Positions 41,212 through 50,202 are shown, counted from the first letter of the stretch. The stretch is DNA of 64,000 nucleotides from an uncultured Oscillospiraceae bacterium (GCA_958366985.1 CATXDC010000004.1:118187-182186); one strand, 5' to 3'. Made by a program: numbers and translations. Notes: generated from the letters alone by a model not told the origin.

Positions 41212-41574
41212 TTATTCGCACAGAGCCTGTGCTGTAGCTTTGATTTTTACCGTTGTATCGTTAATTTCTCTCGAAAGGCCGCAGCGCATATTGCACTCGC
41301 TTATTTCGTCCGCATATCGGATAATCTCATTAAGTCCTCTGCGCACATCTTCAAAACGCTTTGCAAAAGAAAGCTTTTCTTCCATTTCAAGAAGCTGCGC
41401 TTCGGCTCGTTTTATAGAATCACGAACACCTTGACGGGTTATTCCCTCGTTTTCGGCTATTTCTGAAAGCGAAAGGTCGTCATTATAGTAGTAACCGAGA
41501 AAATCACGCTGTTTTTCCGTGAGCATGTCCCCGTAAAAATCAAGGAGCATTATTATTTCAAGATTTTTAGCCAC
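41212..41574 (-). CDS. YlxM family helix-turn-helix protein (UPF0122)
   Basis: A 120-residue sigma-region-4-like helix-turn-helix protein, almost always located before ffh; in streptococci it binds and modulates SRP. Seen are LLDFYGDMLTEKQRDFLGYY and LSLSEIAENEGITRQGVRDS. The frame starts further upstream with TTG or GTG codons, but the GTG at 41574, nine bases from AAAGGA, begins with the usual MAKNLEIIM and is preferred. Its promoter is the consensus one at 41632-41660. Confidence 0.88.
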   Translation of the reverse strand: MAKNLEIIMLLDFYGDMLTEKQRDFLGYYYNDDLSLSEIAENEGITRQGVRDSIKRAEAQLLEMEEKLSFAKRFEDVRRGLNEIIRYADEISECNMRCGLSREINDTTVKIKATAQALCE

Positions 41575-41631
41575 AGTTACCACTTCCTTTCCCCTCAAAG
41601 TGTGTAAAGAACAAATACTTTACAGTCGGTT

Positions 41632-41660
41632 ATTATACTAAAAAAACAGGCGGGTGTCAA
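41632..41660 (-). promoter_or_regulatory. Consensus sigma-A promoter of ylxM-ffh-rpsP-khpA
   Basis: On the minus strand perfect TTGACA (41660-41655), a 17-base spacer and perfect TATAAT (41637-41632). It is the strongest promoter in the window, fitting a ribosomal/SRP operon, and overlaps the terminator hairpin at 41641-41692. Confidence 0.92.
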
Positions 41661-41692
41661 GGGCTTTTACGCACCTTTTTCGCCTGTTTTTT
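41641..41692 (-). terminator. Terminator-like hairpin downstream of mutS2
   Basis: A perfect 12-bp stem (41641-41652 with 41681-41692) with extra GGTG/CACC pairing inside a long loop; A-run and T-run flank it, so it can act in both directions. It lies about 205 bases past the mutS2 stop. Confidence 0.8.
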
Positions 41693-41896
41693 CAACACTT
41701 CAATGTGGAATGTGGAAAACTTCCGTCGGTGTTTCAACTACTTGTACAGCCACACCTATAAAAGCACAATATATCCGTGAAAAATGGATTATTTTATAAA
41801 TTTACAGGTGGAAAACTTTTTTTGAAACTTTAAATCCGGCACATCCGAATATGTTCAATATTACCATAATACCGGCTTTAAACTGACGGCAGAATC

Positions 41897-44296
41897 TTAT
41901 TTTAAAGTTACTATTGTAACTCCGTTTTCACCCTCACCGTAAACTCCCAGACGGAATGTTCTTATCTGAGGATGACTTCTAAGATGTGTCTGCACTGCGC
42001 TTCTAAGAGCACCTGTGCCTTTTCCGTGAATAACCGTAAACTCATTTATACCTGACATTACGGCGCTGTCAATAAACATATCGAGCTCCATTAAAGCCTC
42101 ATCAACGGTTTTACCTCTTAAATCACAGCTTGTATTTACCTTTGCGGTAGCTCTGCTTTCAGTTCCCCTAATTGTTCTTGTAAGAGGAATTTTCGGCTTG
42201 CTACTTTCCTTCTTATTTGTAAGGCGCAAGGTCTCCTGCTTTACTCTTGTTTTAAGAAGTCCTGCCTGAATAAGCACATTGCCGTTTTTATCCGGCGGCT
42301 CTATAACCGTTGCGGCAGTTCCCATGCCGGCAATTATTACGCTGTCACCTGCTTTAAGAGGTCTTTCAGGTACATAGCTCTCATCCTCTTCAATATGAAG
42401 TGAAGAACCTGTGGTTTCCTGAAGCTTGCCAATGCCTCTTTTCATCTGCTGTTTTGCTCTTCTTGCAAGATCGTTTGCATCGGCAGTGTTTTTGCTCTCT
42501 TTTTTGAGCTTCTCTATTTCCAGCATCAGAGAAGCAGCTTCCCTCTTAGCCCTTTCGACTATTCTCAGAGCTTCGCCTCTGGCTTTTTCAAGCTCTTTTT
42601 CACGGAGAGTTTCAATCTCCTCTTTTTTCGCCTCGGCAGCCTGTTTTTCCCTGTCCGCCTGAGCCTTTAAGGTGCGTACATCTTCTCTTTCACGCTCAAT
42701 GCCTCTGCGGCTTTCCTCAAGACTTGCAACAACATTTTCAAACCTTGAATTTTCCGTTGAAACAAGCTCCTTGGCACGCTCTATAACTTTTTCCTCCATG
42801 CCAATACGCAGAGAAATTGCAAAGGCGTTGGAGCGTCCTGGTACGCCTATCAAAAGCCTGTATGTGGGACGGAGAGTGGCAACATCAAATTCACATGATC
42901 CGTTTTCGACTCTCGGTGTCTGCAATGCATAAGCTTTAAGTTCTGCATAGTGAGTTGTAGCACCGATTTTAGCTCCCTTTTCGTTAAGGCGTTCAAGTAT
43001 AGCCATAGCAAGAGCAGCGCCCTCTACTGGGTCTGTACCCGCTCCAAGCTCATCTATGAGCACAAGGCTTCTGTCATCGGCCTTTTTCATTATATCTATT
43101 ATATTTGTCATATGAGCAGAGAATGTGGAAAGAGACTGCTCGATACTCTGCTCGTCTCCGATATCAGCAAGGACGTTATCGAAAACGGAAACTTCACTTT
43201 CATCGGCAGCAGGAATCATAAGTCCGCACATTGACATAAGAGTAAAAAGTCCTATGGTTTTAATAGATACGGTTTTACCGCCGGTATTGGGGCCTGTTAT
43301 TACAAGGGTATCAAAATCTTTTCCCAGAAAAATATCTGTTGCCACTACCTTTGCGGGGTCAATAAGTGGATGTCTTGCTCTTCTGAGAGCTATTATACCC
43401 TTATCGTTAAGCAGAGGTTTTGATGCTTTCATCTTATAGGCAAGCTGAGCTTTTGCAAAAATAAGATCAAGCTCCACTGCATTTTCGTATCCCGATTTTA
43501 TAGCCTCGGCAAAGCCTCCCGCCTCAACGGAAAGCTCATAGATTATTCTGTCGATTTCGTCCCGCTCTTTGCTCTGTAAAACTTTTATGACGTTATTGGC
43601 TTCAACTACTGCTATGGGCTCAACAAAAACTGTCGCTCCGCTGGAAGATGTATCGTGTACAAGTCCGGGAACTTCGCTTCTGTGCTCGTTCCTTACAGGA
43701 ACAACAAATCTTCCGTTTCGCATAGTGACAATTGGATCCTGAAGATATTTCTGATACTGGGGTGAGCGTATCATTCTGTCAAGCTTTTCACGTACTGACG
43801 ATGACGCTGCTCTTATCTTTCTCCTGATATTCGCAAGCTCCGTAGATGCATTATCGGACATCTCTTCCTCAGAGATAATAGCGGAGGTTATTTTATCTTC
43901 AAGATATCTGTTAGGTATAAGGGCATTAAAATAACCGTCAATTGAGGTTTTAAGTCCCTCGCCGTGTTCACGCCAGCGGACAAGTCCTCTTATTGTGCTG
44001 AGAACTCCTGCTATTTTAAGAAGTTCGCCCATAGTCAGTGTTCCCCCTGCCTCGGCACGGCTGAGAGAATTGTTTACGTTTACAAGTCCTCCGAACGATG
44101 GACCGCCGAACTTTGCAAGAAGCATATGAGCGTCAACGGTCTGATCTATGAGAGTCTGGGCTCCCTCAAGGTTTCCGCAGGGCATTATCTCCAGAGCTCT
44201 TTCCCCTGCGTCATCACTTGCCGTAAACTCTGAAAGCTTTTCTAAAATCTTATCAAGCTCCAAAGAGCGGTAATGTCTGTTTTCTTTTGCTGTCAT
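41897..44296 (-). CDS. mutS2: Endonuclease MutS2 / ribosome-collision factor
   Basis: A 799-residue MutS2, an ATPase with a nuclease tail; in Bacillota it acts on recombination intermediates and, as RqcU, splits collided ribosomes. The lever and clamp helices fill about 1-300; the ATPase has Walker A VITGPNTGGKTVSIKTIG, LVLIDELGAGTDP and EQSLSTFSAHM; a long charged coiled coil runs about 515-620; and the C-terminal Smr domain shows DLRGKTVDEAL and HGKGTGALR. It follows recO by 32 bases. Mismatch-binding domain I of MutS is absent, as expected. Confidence 0.97.
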   Translation of the reverse strand: MTAKENRHYRSLELDKILEKLSEFTASDDAGERALEIMPCGNLEGAQTLIDQTVDAHMLLAKFGGPSFGGLVNVNNSLSRAEAGGTLTMGELLKIAGVLSTIRGLVRWREHGEGLKTSIDGYFNALIPNRYLEDKITSAIISEEEMSDNASTELANIRRKIRAASSSVREKLDRMIRSPQYQKYLQDPIVTMRNGRFVVPVRNEHRSEVPGLVHDTSSSGATVFVEPIAVVEANNVIKVLQSKERDEIDRIIYELSVEAGGFAEAIKSGYENAVELDLIFAKAQLAYKMKASKPLLNDKGIIALRRARHPLIDPAKVVATDIFLGKDFDTLVITGPNTGGKTVSIKTIGLFTLMSMCGLMIPAADESEVSVFDNVLADIGDEQSIEQSLSTFSAHMTNIIDIMKKADDRSLVLIDELGAGTDPVEGAALAMAILERLNEKGAKIGATTHYAELKAYALQTPRVENGSCEFDVATLRPTYRLLIGVPGRSNAFAISLRIGMEEKVIERAKELVSTENSRFENVVASLEESRRGIEREREDVRTLKAQADREKQAAEAKKEEIETLREKELEKARGEALRIVERAKREAASLMLEIEKLKKESKNTADANDLARRAKQQMKRGIGKLQETTGSSLHIEEDESYVPERPLKAGDSVIIAGMGTAATVIEPPDKNGNVLIQAGLLKTRVKQETLRLTNKKESSKPKIPLTRTIRGTESRATAKVNTSCDLRGKTVDEALMELDMFIDSAVMSGINEFTVIHGKGTGALRSAVQTHLRSHPQIRTFRLGVYGEGENGVTIVTLK

Positions 44297-44328
44297 GGTT
44301 TTCTCCTCATTATATGTACATATATAAA

Positions 44329-45072
44329 CTAAATGTCTGAAGCTATGGTGTTATAAAACTCCAGTGTATAAAATCTTCTTCTGACACGGGTGAGAAGATA
44401 TTCCTCAACCGTATCCGAAAGCACTTTAAGGCTTTCATCGGGCATGGAAAAATTGAAAATCTTTTCCGTTTCACTATAACAGATATGGCGCATTGCCGTT
44501 ATAACTCCGAGACTCACACTTTTCCCTAAACCATATCCGCAGCTTTGGCAGTAAAGTACGGGCTTTCGGCAGTCAAAATACATTGTGGGAGTTTCAAAGG
44601 CTCCGCATTTTTCGCAGCAGATTAAATCCGGCATATATCCGGCTGCACACAATAGCCTTAACTCCGTTACGGCTTTTATCTGCTTTTGAGGCTTTGTTCC
44701 CTTACAGAGAAGATAAAGTGCATTTAGTACCGTTCGCAGAATTTCTTCCGCTTCGTCCTCTCTGGGAGCCAAAGCATCGCTGAGCTCTGCAAAATACTGC
44801 CCTAAAGTCAGAGCCTCAACACTTTTTCTCAAATCAAAAAACACGTTTATAGGCTCAGCTTCATCTATTACGTTTTTCTCTTTTCCCATATAGATGGAAA
44901 ATCTCGAATAGCAAAGAAGCTGAGTTGCCCCCGCATAGGTGCTCTTAATACGCCTTGCCCCACGGACAAAAGCTCTGACGATTCCTTTCTGACGGGTCAG
45001 AAGAGTAATGAGCCTGTCCGATTCACCGATATTCTGTTCCCTGATAACCAGCCCGTCGGCTTCCAGACGCAT
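44329..45072 (-). CDS. recO: DNA repair protein RecO
   Basis: RecO helps load RecA at gaps and anneals single strands with RecR. The 247-residue protein has the N-terminal OB fold (EADGLVIREQNIGESDRLITLL) and a helical C-terminal part with a zinc-binding cluster (CCEKCGAF and YCQSCGYG). The ATG at 45072 has GGGGGGAG upstream. It overlaps the small yqzL gene by 50 bases and continues into mutS2; upstream lies era, the standard era-yqzL-recO order. Confidence 0.95.
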   Translation of the reverse strand: MRLEADGLVIREQNIGESDRLITLLTRQKGIVRAFVRGARRIKSTYAGATQLLCYSRFSIYMGKEKNVIDEAEPINVFFDLRKSVEALTLGQYFAELSDALAPREDEAEEILRTVLNALYLLCKGTKPQKQIKAVTELRLLCAAGYMPDLICCEKCGAFETPTMYFDCRKPVLYCQSCGYGLGKSVSLGVITAMRHICYSETEKIFNFSMPDESLKVLSDTVEEYLLTRVRRRFYTLEFYNTIASDI

Positions 45073-45193
45073 TTTTCTCCCCCCTGCCGGAATGTACGCT
45101 ATTTTCCGCCCTGAACGCTTTGCGGTATGTTATATAGTCCTGTGCCTTTCCGCTCTGAGCAAATTTTCTCCACGCATTATCCGCAGTGTTCAT
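45023..45193 (-). CDS. yqzL: YqzL-like small protein
   Basis: A 56-residue gene squeezed between era and recO. Its N-terminus, AWRKFAQSGKAQDYITYRK, follows the YqzL pattern (W-x-x-F-x-x-T/S-G-x-x-x-x-Y-x-x-Y-K) seen at exactly this place in Bacillus and other Bacillota. The ATG at 45193 has AGGGATGG before it. The protein extends further than typical YqzL (about 47 residues) and its last 50 bases overlap the recO start in another frame, so the C-terminal part may not be under selection. Function is unknown in the family. Confidence 0.7.
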   Translation of the reverse strand: MNTADNAWRKFAQSGKAQDYITYRKAFRAENSVHSGRGEKNASGSRRAGYQGTEYR

Positions 45194-45340
45194 AAAACCA
45201 TCCCTTAAATAAAATTTAAACGTTGGTTTTAAATTGCCACCGACGATATTTTTTATAACAGGTAAAAAATTGCTTTGCCGAAAAAGCAAGGAAAATCAAG
45301 ACCCGGTAAATTCTGCCTTTTGTTTTTTTATGTTAATTTA

Positions 45341-46237
45341 TCAATCAAGTCCGAAATTGTGGATAATGCCCTCACGGTTTCTCCAGTCCTCTTTGACCTT
45401 TACCCAGCACTGAAGATTGATTTTGCAATCAAAAAATCTTTCCATATCCTCTCTGGCATATGTGGAAATCTTTTTGAGCATTGCGCCCTTTTTACCGATT
45501 ACAATACCTTTATGACTCTCTTTTTCACAGTAAATTGTCGCTTCAACGTCAAGGATTGTTTCGCCCTTTGCATTTTCACGTTCACGCATTTTTTCAATGC
45601 TTACGGCTATTCCATGGGGAATTTCCTTATCCAAAAGTCGGAGCATTTTCTCTCTTATAATCTCCGAAGCCAAAACTCTTTCCGGCTGATCTGTTAAAGT
45701 GTCATCGGGGAAAAAGTGCATTGACTCGAAAGAGAGCTTTTCGAGCTCATCTATAAGAGCTTCAACTCCGTCGCCCTTTACGGCAGAAACAGGCACAACT
45801 GCCTCAAAATCATACATTGAAGCAAGTGAAGCTATTTTTACCATAAGATCTGTTTTCTGCTTTACTGTATCAATTTTATTTACTGCCAGCACAACGGGCA
45901 TTTTTTCCTTTTTAAACTTTTCAATAAGCTCTTTTTCACCGGGCTTAAGTTCACCCTCTGCCTCCACTACAAAAAGGCAGGCATCAACGCCGGAGATGCT
46001 GTCGCCTACAGCCTGTACCATTTTTTCACCCAGCTTATTTTTAGGACGGTGGAAACCGGGAGTATCGGTAAATACAAGCTGAACTTCGCCCCTTGTAAGC
46101 ACGCCCATTATCTTTGTTCTTGTAGTCTGAGGTTTACTTGATACAATTGCGATTTTCTGACCGAGCATTACGTTTAAAAGAGATGACTTACCAACATTGG
46201 GACATCCGACAATTGCGATAAATGCTGTTTTTTCCAT
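45341..46237 (-). CDS. era: GTPase Era
   Basis: An essential GTPase that binds 16S rRNA and aids 30S maturation. The 298 residues have the G motifs GCPNVGKSSLLN, DTPGFHRP and NKID, and a C-terminal KH domain with VIGKKGAMLKKI followed by the usual LQCWVKVKEDWR. A GTG three codons earlier is open, but the ATG at 46237 with AAGGTG is the normal start. It heads the era-yqzL-recO-mutS2 unit; the terminator at 46373-46401 separates it from dgkA. Confidence 0.97.
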   Translation of the reverse strand: MEKTAFIAIVGCPNVGKSSLLNVMLGQKIAIVSSKPQTTRTKIMGVLTRGEVQLVFTDTPGFHRPKNKLGEKMVQAVGDSISGVDACLFVVEAEGELKPGEKELIEKFKKEKMPVVLAVNKIDTVKQKTDLMVKIASLASMYDFEAVVPVSAVKGDGVEALIDELEKLSFESMHFFPDDTLTDQPERVLASEIIREKMLRLLDKEIPHGIAVSIEKMRERENAKGETILDVEATIYCEKESHKGIVIGKKGAMLKKISTYAREDMERFFDCKINLQCWVKVKEDWRNREGIIHNFGLD

Positions 46238-46372
46238 ATATTTCACCTTAAAGGGATTAAGCTTAAAGCTTTCCCCAACCTTTCTTTTTTCATATTTTAC
46301 ATCTTTAACTTATATCATACAACACTGCAAAGGTGATATTTTGCCTTTTAAGGGTAAATTTTATTTACCGCA

Positions 46373-46401
46373 CTAAAAAAGGGGGAACAGTGTTCCCCCT
46401 T
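46373..46401 (-). terminator. Terminator of yqfC-yqfD-phoH-ybeY-dgkA
   Basis: A 9-11 bp GC-rich stem (46379-46389 with 46391-46401); on the minus strand it is followed by a run of T from AAAAAA at 46375-46380. Confidence 0.88.
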
Positions 46402-46455
46402 AAACAGGCTTTGCAGTGAGCCTTTTTAACTTTAAAAAGAGAAACTATATTCCAA

Positions 46456-46926
46456 TCATTTTGTCTTTTTTCTCTCAAAAAGAAAGATAAAACATCCTGA
46501 CGGAATAAAGCTCAAAAGCAGCACAATAAGCATAAGGGGATTATTTATATAATAATTTAAAAGTTCCCGCATATACTCCGGCTTTCCTAAAACGGCAATG
46601 CCGACTAAAACAGCGAATATGGCACAGATAAGCACTGCACCTGCCGCCGCATCCTTGGCACGCTTTGCAAGAGGACGGTATTCCTTAGTTACAAGGTCCA
46701 CACATCTTTCCAAAGCCGTATTGAAGCACTCGGCAGAAAGCACCAATGCGCTTGCCAAAAGGGTTATGGCGAGTTCCGCCCTTGTAAGGGGGAAAAAGTC
46801 ATATATCCCTATGTAGCAATACATATAGATAAGGACAGTGATATGAATACGCATATTTCTGCCGGTTTTTACGGCATGCCAAATTCCTTTGAAAGCGTAC
46901 CCGAAACTGTTAATCAGACTTTTCAT
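46456..46926 (-). CDS. dgkA: Diacylglycerol/undecaprenol kinase family protein
   Basis: A 156-residue membrane kinase. In Gram-positives this family phosphorylates undecaprenol for recycling of the cell-wall lipid carrier. The DgkA signature is in ECFNTALERCVDLVT and AKRAKDAAAGAVLI, with the N-terminal GRNMRIHITVLIY. Three helices form the family core; a fourth hydrophobic segment (LMLIVLLLSFIPSGCFIFLF, about 131-150) ending in basic residues extends it beyond the usual 120-130 residues. The start codon overlaps the ybeY stop by one base. Confidence 0.92.
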   Translation of the reverse strand: MKSLINSFGYAFKGIWHAVKTGRNMRIHITVLIYMYCYIGIYDFFPLTRAELAITLLASALVLSAECFNTALERCVDLVTKEYRPLAKRAKDAAAGAVLICAIFAVLVGIAVLGKPEYMRELLNYYINNPLMLIVLLLSFIPSGCFIFLFERKKTK

Positions 46927-47435
46927 TATTCCTCATCCATGTAATAGCTGCTGTTTCTTTTAAGTCCCAGCTGTGTGAGAACTGTCTCTTCCTTTTCTCT
47001 CATTCTTACAGACTCAATTCCGCCGCCCTCATGGTCATAGCCCAAAAGGTGGAGCATTGAATGAACTGTAAGGAATCCGATTTCTCTCTGGAGAGAATGA
47101 CCGTAACGATCTGCCTGATCAACGGCGTGTTCCATTGAGATTACGATATCGCCCAGCATTTTAGCTCCTGTTGCGGGGTTAACGTCATAAACTCCGTTTT
47201 CACCAAGAGGGAAGGAAAGTACATCAGTACTGCGGTCAATATTTCTGAATGTCTTGTTAAGATTCTGGATTTCCTCATCATTTACAAATTTTACGCTTAC
47301 CTCAGCAGAGCCCTGGAACTGCTCATAAGTGAGAACAGCTGTGCAGCAGCGACGGATAAGCATACGTATTCCTGTAGGCACCTTTACATTTTTCTGTGCA
47401 TTTGTAATTATTACTTTCACCCTATTTTCTGTCAT
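46926..47435 (-). CDS. ybeY: Endoribonuclease YbeY
   Basis: A zinc-dependent RNase for 16S rRNA 3' maturation and ribosome quality control. The 169-residue protein carries the metal motif HSMLHLLGYDHE (H-x3-H-x5-H) and the conserved VSVKFVNDEEIQNLNKTFR and STDVLSFPLG. The frame opens earlier inside phoH, but the ATG at 47435 gives the usual N-terminus; it overlaps phoH by 14 bases. The usual 7TM-HD phosphodiesterase gene yqfF/pgpH between phoH and ybeY is missing here. Confidence 0.95.
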   Translation of the reverse strand: MTENRVKVIITNAQKNVKVPTGIRMLIRRCCTAVLTYEQFQGSAEVSVKFVNDEEIQNLNKTFRNIDRSTDVLSFPLGENGVYDVNPATGAKMLGDIVISMEHAVDQADRYGHSLQREIGFLTVHSMLHLLGYDHEGGGIESVRMREKEETVLTQLGLKRNSSYYMDEE

Positions 47436-48396
47436 TTCTCTTTCTGACCTCCTCATATTTTTCATAGGCTTTGATAATATCCTGAACAAGCTTATGTCTT
47501 ACAACGTCTCGCTCCGTAAAGCGGACGGTTTCAACGTCTTCAACGTGGCGAAGCACCTTCATTGCCTCTACAAGACCGGATCTTTTTCCGTCAGGCAAAT
47601 CCATCTGCGTAATATCGCCGGTTACTACAATTTTTGAATTAAAGCCAAGGCGTGTTAAAAACATCTTCATCTGCTCGGGAGTTGTATTCTGAGCTTCATC
47701 GAGAATAATGAAGCTGTCATCAAGGGTTCGTCCTCTCATATAAGCAAGGGGAGCAACCTCGATGTTGCCACGCTCCTGATACTTCTGAAAGTTTTCGGCG
47801 CCGAGCATATCAAAAAGGGCATCGTAAAGGGGTCTCAAATAAGGATCAACCTTCTGCTGTAAATCGCCGGGAAGAAAGCCAAGCTTTTCTCCTGCCTCCA
47901 CCGCAGGACGGGTGAGGATGATCCTGTTAATTTCCTTTGCACGGAATGCGCTTACAGCCATTGCAACGGCAAGATAAGTTTTTCCCGTACCGGCAGGACC
48001 GACACCCAGCACAACGGTGTTATCTTTAATTGATTCAATATATTTTTTCTGACCCAGGGTTTTAGCCTTTACTGGTTTTCCCTTGGCTGTTATGCATATG
48101 CAATCATCAGACATACTTCGGAGCTTATTCTCACTGCCCTCACGGACAAGTGAAATAACATAACGGACATTCTGCTCGCTTAAAGCTTCACCCTTATTAA
48201 TAAGAGTAAGCAGACCGTTTACAGCTCTTGCGGCAGCGGATACATTTTCCGGCTCTCCGGTAATTTTAAGGTCTGAACCTCTGCTTACAACGGAAACTGA
48301 AAATTCCTTTTCAATAAGCTTTACGTTTTCATCAAAGCTCCCGAAAAGGCTCACCGCCTGCTCCATTCTGTCTATATTGATTATTTGCTCGAACAT
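47422..48396 (-). CDS. phoH: PhoH family ATPase
   Basis: A 324-residue PhoH-like protein: an N-terminal KH-like domain (about 15-75) and a P-loop ATPase with GVGPAGTGKTYLAVAMAV, TRPAVEAGEKLGFLPGD and FIILDEAQNTTPEQMK. It is a predicted RNA helicase or nuclease-associated ATPase, genetically tied to ybeY and rRNA processing. The start is ATG at 48396 (a GTG lies just before it) with AGGCGATG upstream. It sits between yqfD and ybeY as in most spore-formers. Confidence 0.94.
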   Translation of the reverse strand: MFEQIINIDRMEQAVSLFGSFDENVKLIEKEFSVSVVSRGSDLKITGEPENVSAAARAVNGLLTLINKGEALSEQNVRYVISLVREGSENKLRSMSDDCICITAKGKPVKAKTLGQKKYIESIKDNTVVLGVGPAGTGKTYLAVAMAVSAFRAKEINRIILTRPAVEAGEKLGFLPGDLQQKVDPYLRPLYDALFDMLGAENFQKYQERGNIEVAPLAYMRGRTLDDSFIILDEAQNTTPEQMKMFLTRLGFNSKIVVTGDITQMDLPDGKRSGLVEAMKVLRHVEDVETVRFTERDVVRHKLVQDIIKAYEKYEEVRKRNDRK

Positions 48397-48569
48397 CACA
48401 TCGCCTGACCTTTGATTTTCTTTTTATTTTGTTAGATTATAACATAATTTATTTTAAAAGTCATTAATATTGAATAAAAATCAAGGAAAATTTACAATAT
48501 TTTCACACTCTCAAGTTGTGCAAAACAACAAAATACGAGCTTTTGTAAACTAATTTTAAAATTCTATGA

Positions 48570-49760
48570 TTATTCGCTCTCCTGAGAAATTTCGAATTTT
48601 TCTTCTATGGCAATATTCTCTTCACAGATAAAGGTTCCCTTTATTCTCCATCCGGAATTATATTCACCGCTTTCTATGTTCTCGGATAAAATTTTAACGC
48701 TGCCTTTAAGATCTTCATACTGTTTTTGAAATTCCATTGCGGCAAGATTTCCCGCTTCAGCGGCAGTGATTGCTTCCTCAGCTTCACTTGTAACTGTAAC
48801 CGTATTTCTTATTATGCCCAGCGGCAGCTTTGTTTTGCCGGCATATGCATATGTTTTTTTGATTTCTTCCTCATATTCTCCCTGGGGATATTCCGCTTTT
48901 TTTATGGGTATTTCAAAGCCGAAAAACAAAACCGTATATCCTGTGGATTTATATCCCGTATACTTTCTGCATTTAATTTTATTTGGTATTATCACTTCAA
49001 TTTCTCTGACTGTTTTTGCAATCACCTCACCTTTTGCATGGTGAAATACAGGAGTTCCGTCTTCGTTTTCGGTTATACCGTTTATAAGCAAATCTCCCTT
49101 TGCAACGGCATCGCCTTGTTTCACTTCGCCCTTACCCTCATAAACTTTTATGGACAATATCTGACCTCCCTGAGAGGCTTTTATGTTGCATGGCGTTTTA
49201 TCGTCGGCAATCTCAGGAACCGGAACTTTTTCTCTTACCTCAATTCTCGCCGTGCTTCCGTCCAGGTTTATAGCTATCCATGAAAAATCAGGGAGATCCG
49301 TATAGGCCTTAAGCTGAATCTGTGAGGTATCTATATCCTTTTTTCTTTTTCCTATGGAAACTCCCATTGAGTCGAAAATCTCAATTATGGAATCGGAAGA
49401 AAACCGCTCGTTTCCGCTTACTTCAACATACCAGATTCTCGTTGAAAGGAATGAGAGCATCATAACGAAAAACAAAGCTCCCGCAACCATTCCCCAGCGG
49501 TATTTGTATCTGTCAAGGAAAAATGGCAGTCCGTTTCTTGTTCTGATTTTAAGACGAACCCCTGAACGCCTTGCCGCACTTCTTATGTTTTTATAGCCTT
49601 TAATTGTAGTACAGGCGCAAAATCCACCTGAATCACTTTTAAGGTTCCAGAGCGGTATTCCGTCCCGTGAGCACAGATTTATAAATCTTTCTGTAAATCC
49701 TTCTCTGCCGTAAAAGGTTACATATCCCGTTAAAAATCGTATTAAAACTACAAAAAACAT
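48570..49760 (-). CDS. yqfD: Sporulation protein YqfD
   Basis: A 396-residue membrane protein of the YqfD family, part of the mother-cell programme; with YqfC it is needed for efficient sporulation. A soluble N-terminal region (about 1-88) leads to one transmembrane helix (about 90-110, WGMVAGALFFVMMLSFLS) and then a large outer beta-rich domain including VEVSGNERFSSDSIIEIF (a POTRA-like stretch) and IKVYEGKGEVKQGDAVAKGD. It follows yqfC by 30 bases. In Bacillus this pair is transcribed by sigma-E; I could not identify a sigma-E site with confidence. Confidence 0.93.
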   Translation of the reverse strand: MFFVVLIRFLTGYVTFYGREGFTERFINLCSRDGIPLWNLKSDSGGFCACTTIKGYKNIRSAARRSGVRLKIRTRNGLPFFLDRYKYRWGMVAGALFFVMMLSFLSTRIWYVEVSGNERFSSDSIIEIFDSMGVSIGKRKKDIDTSQIQLKAYTDLPDFSWIAINLDGSTARIEVREKVPVPEIADDKTPCNIKASQGGQILSIKVYEGKGEVKQGDAVAKGDLLINGITENEDGTPVFHHAKGEVIAKTVREIEVIIPNKIKCRKYTGYKSTGYTVLFFGFEIPIKKAEYPQGEYEEEIKKTYAYAGKTKLPLGIIRNTVTVTSEAEEAITAAEAGNLAAMEFQKQYEDLKGSVKILSENIESGEYNSGWRIKGTFICEENIAIEEKFEISQESE

Positions 49761-49790
49761 TTTCTCCGCTCCTCTTCTTTAAAAGTGAAT

Positions 49791-50093
49791 TTATGAGGAA
49801 AACTCAACGGACGCTATACTGCCTGTTACAGTTGTCTGCTCCGCTGCCATTGACGGAATAGTAAGTCCCGCTCCCGTGATTTTTATAATCATATTACCGA
49901 GATTCAAACGCACTATACTTTCATCGTATTCCAAAATTCCACGGCATCCGTCAACGGAAATTTCACGGTTTCCCGTAAGCTCTATTTTAGCAAGACCTGC
50001 CCCTACAATCGCCGAAAGCTCTCCCGTATCCTCCGGAGAGCTTTTGAAAATTCTTTCCGCTAAGGTCTTGGCTCCTTTTTTCCCTTTAGACAT
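49791..50093 (-). CDS. yqfC: Sporulation protein YqfC (YabP family)
   Basis: A 100-residue protein of the YabP/YqfC family, beta-rich, with the family core KIELTGNREISVDGCRGILEYDE and LGNMIIKITGAGLTI. It is made in the mother cell in Bacillus. The ATG at 50093 has GGGTGAT upstream. It heads the minus-strand yqfC-yqfD-phoH-ybeY-dgkA operon and is divergent from ylbJ, another sporulation gene, 109 bases away; the shared region may hold sporulation promoters. Confidence 0.93.
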   Translation of the reverse strand: MSKGKKGAKTLAERIFKSSPEDTGELSAIVGAGLAKIELTGNREISVDGCRGILEYDESIVRLNLGNMIIKITGAGLTIPSMAAEQTTVTGSIASVEFSS

Positions 50094-50202
50094 AACCTAT
50101 CACCCTTTCAAAAAAGAATATGCCGTTTTTGATTTAAAAATTACATTGCTGCATATACATTAAAGGCGGTATGAAAATTTACAGGAAACGGGGTGTGCTC
50201 CT

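Larger units (their letters stand above)
41575..41896. other. Intergenic region between mutS2 and ylxM
   Basis: This 322-base stretch has no gene. It holds the ylxM promoter (41632-41660) and a large terminator-like hairpin for mutS2 (41641-41692). Between 41829 and 41884 an imperfect inverted repeat (TTTAAA-CCGG arms) lies near the mutS2 stop and may be a weaker first terminator; nothing else is supported. Confidence 0.6.

Noticed and set aside
50094..50202. Sigma-E promoters between yqfC and ylbJ
   Set aside because: Both genes are expected sporulation targets, but no pair of boxes matches the sigma-E consensus with acceptable spacing.
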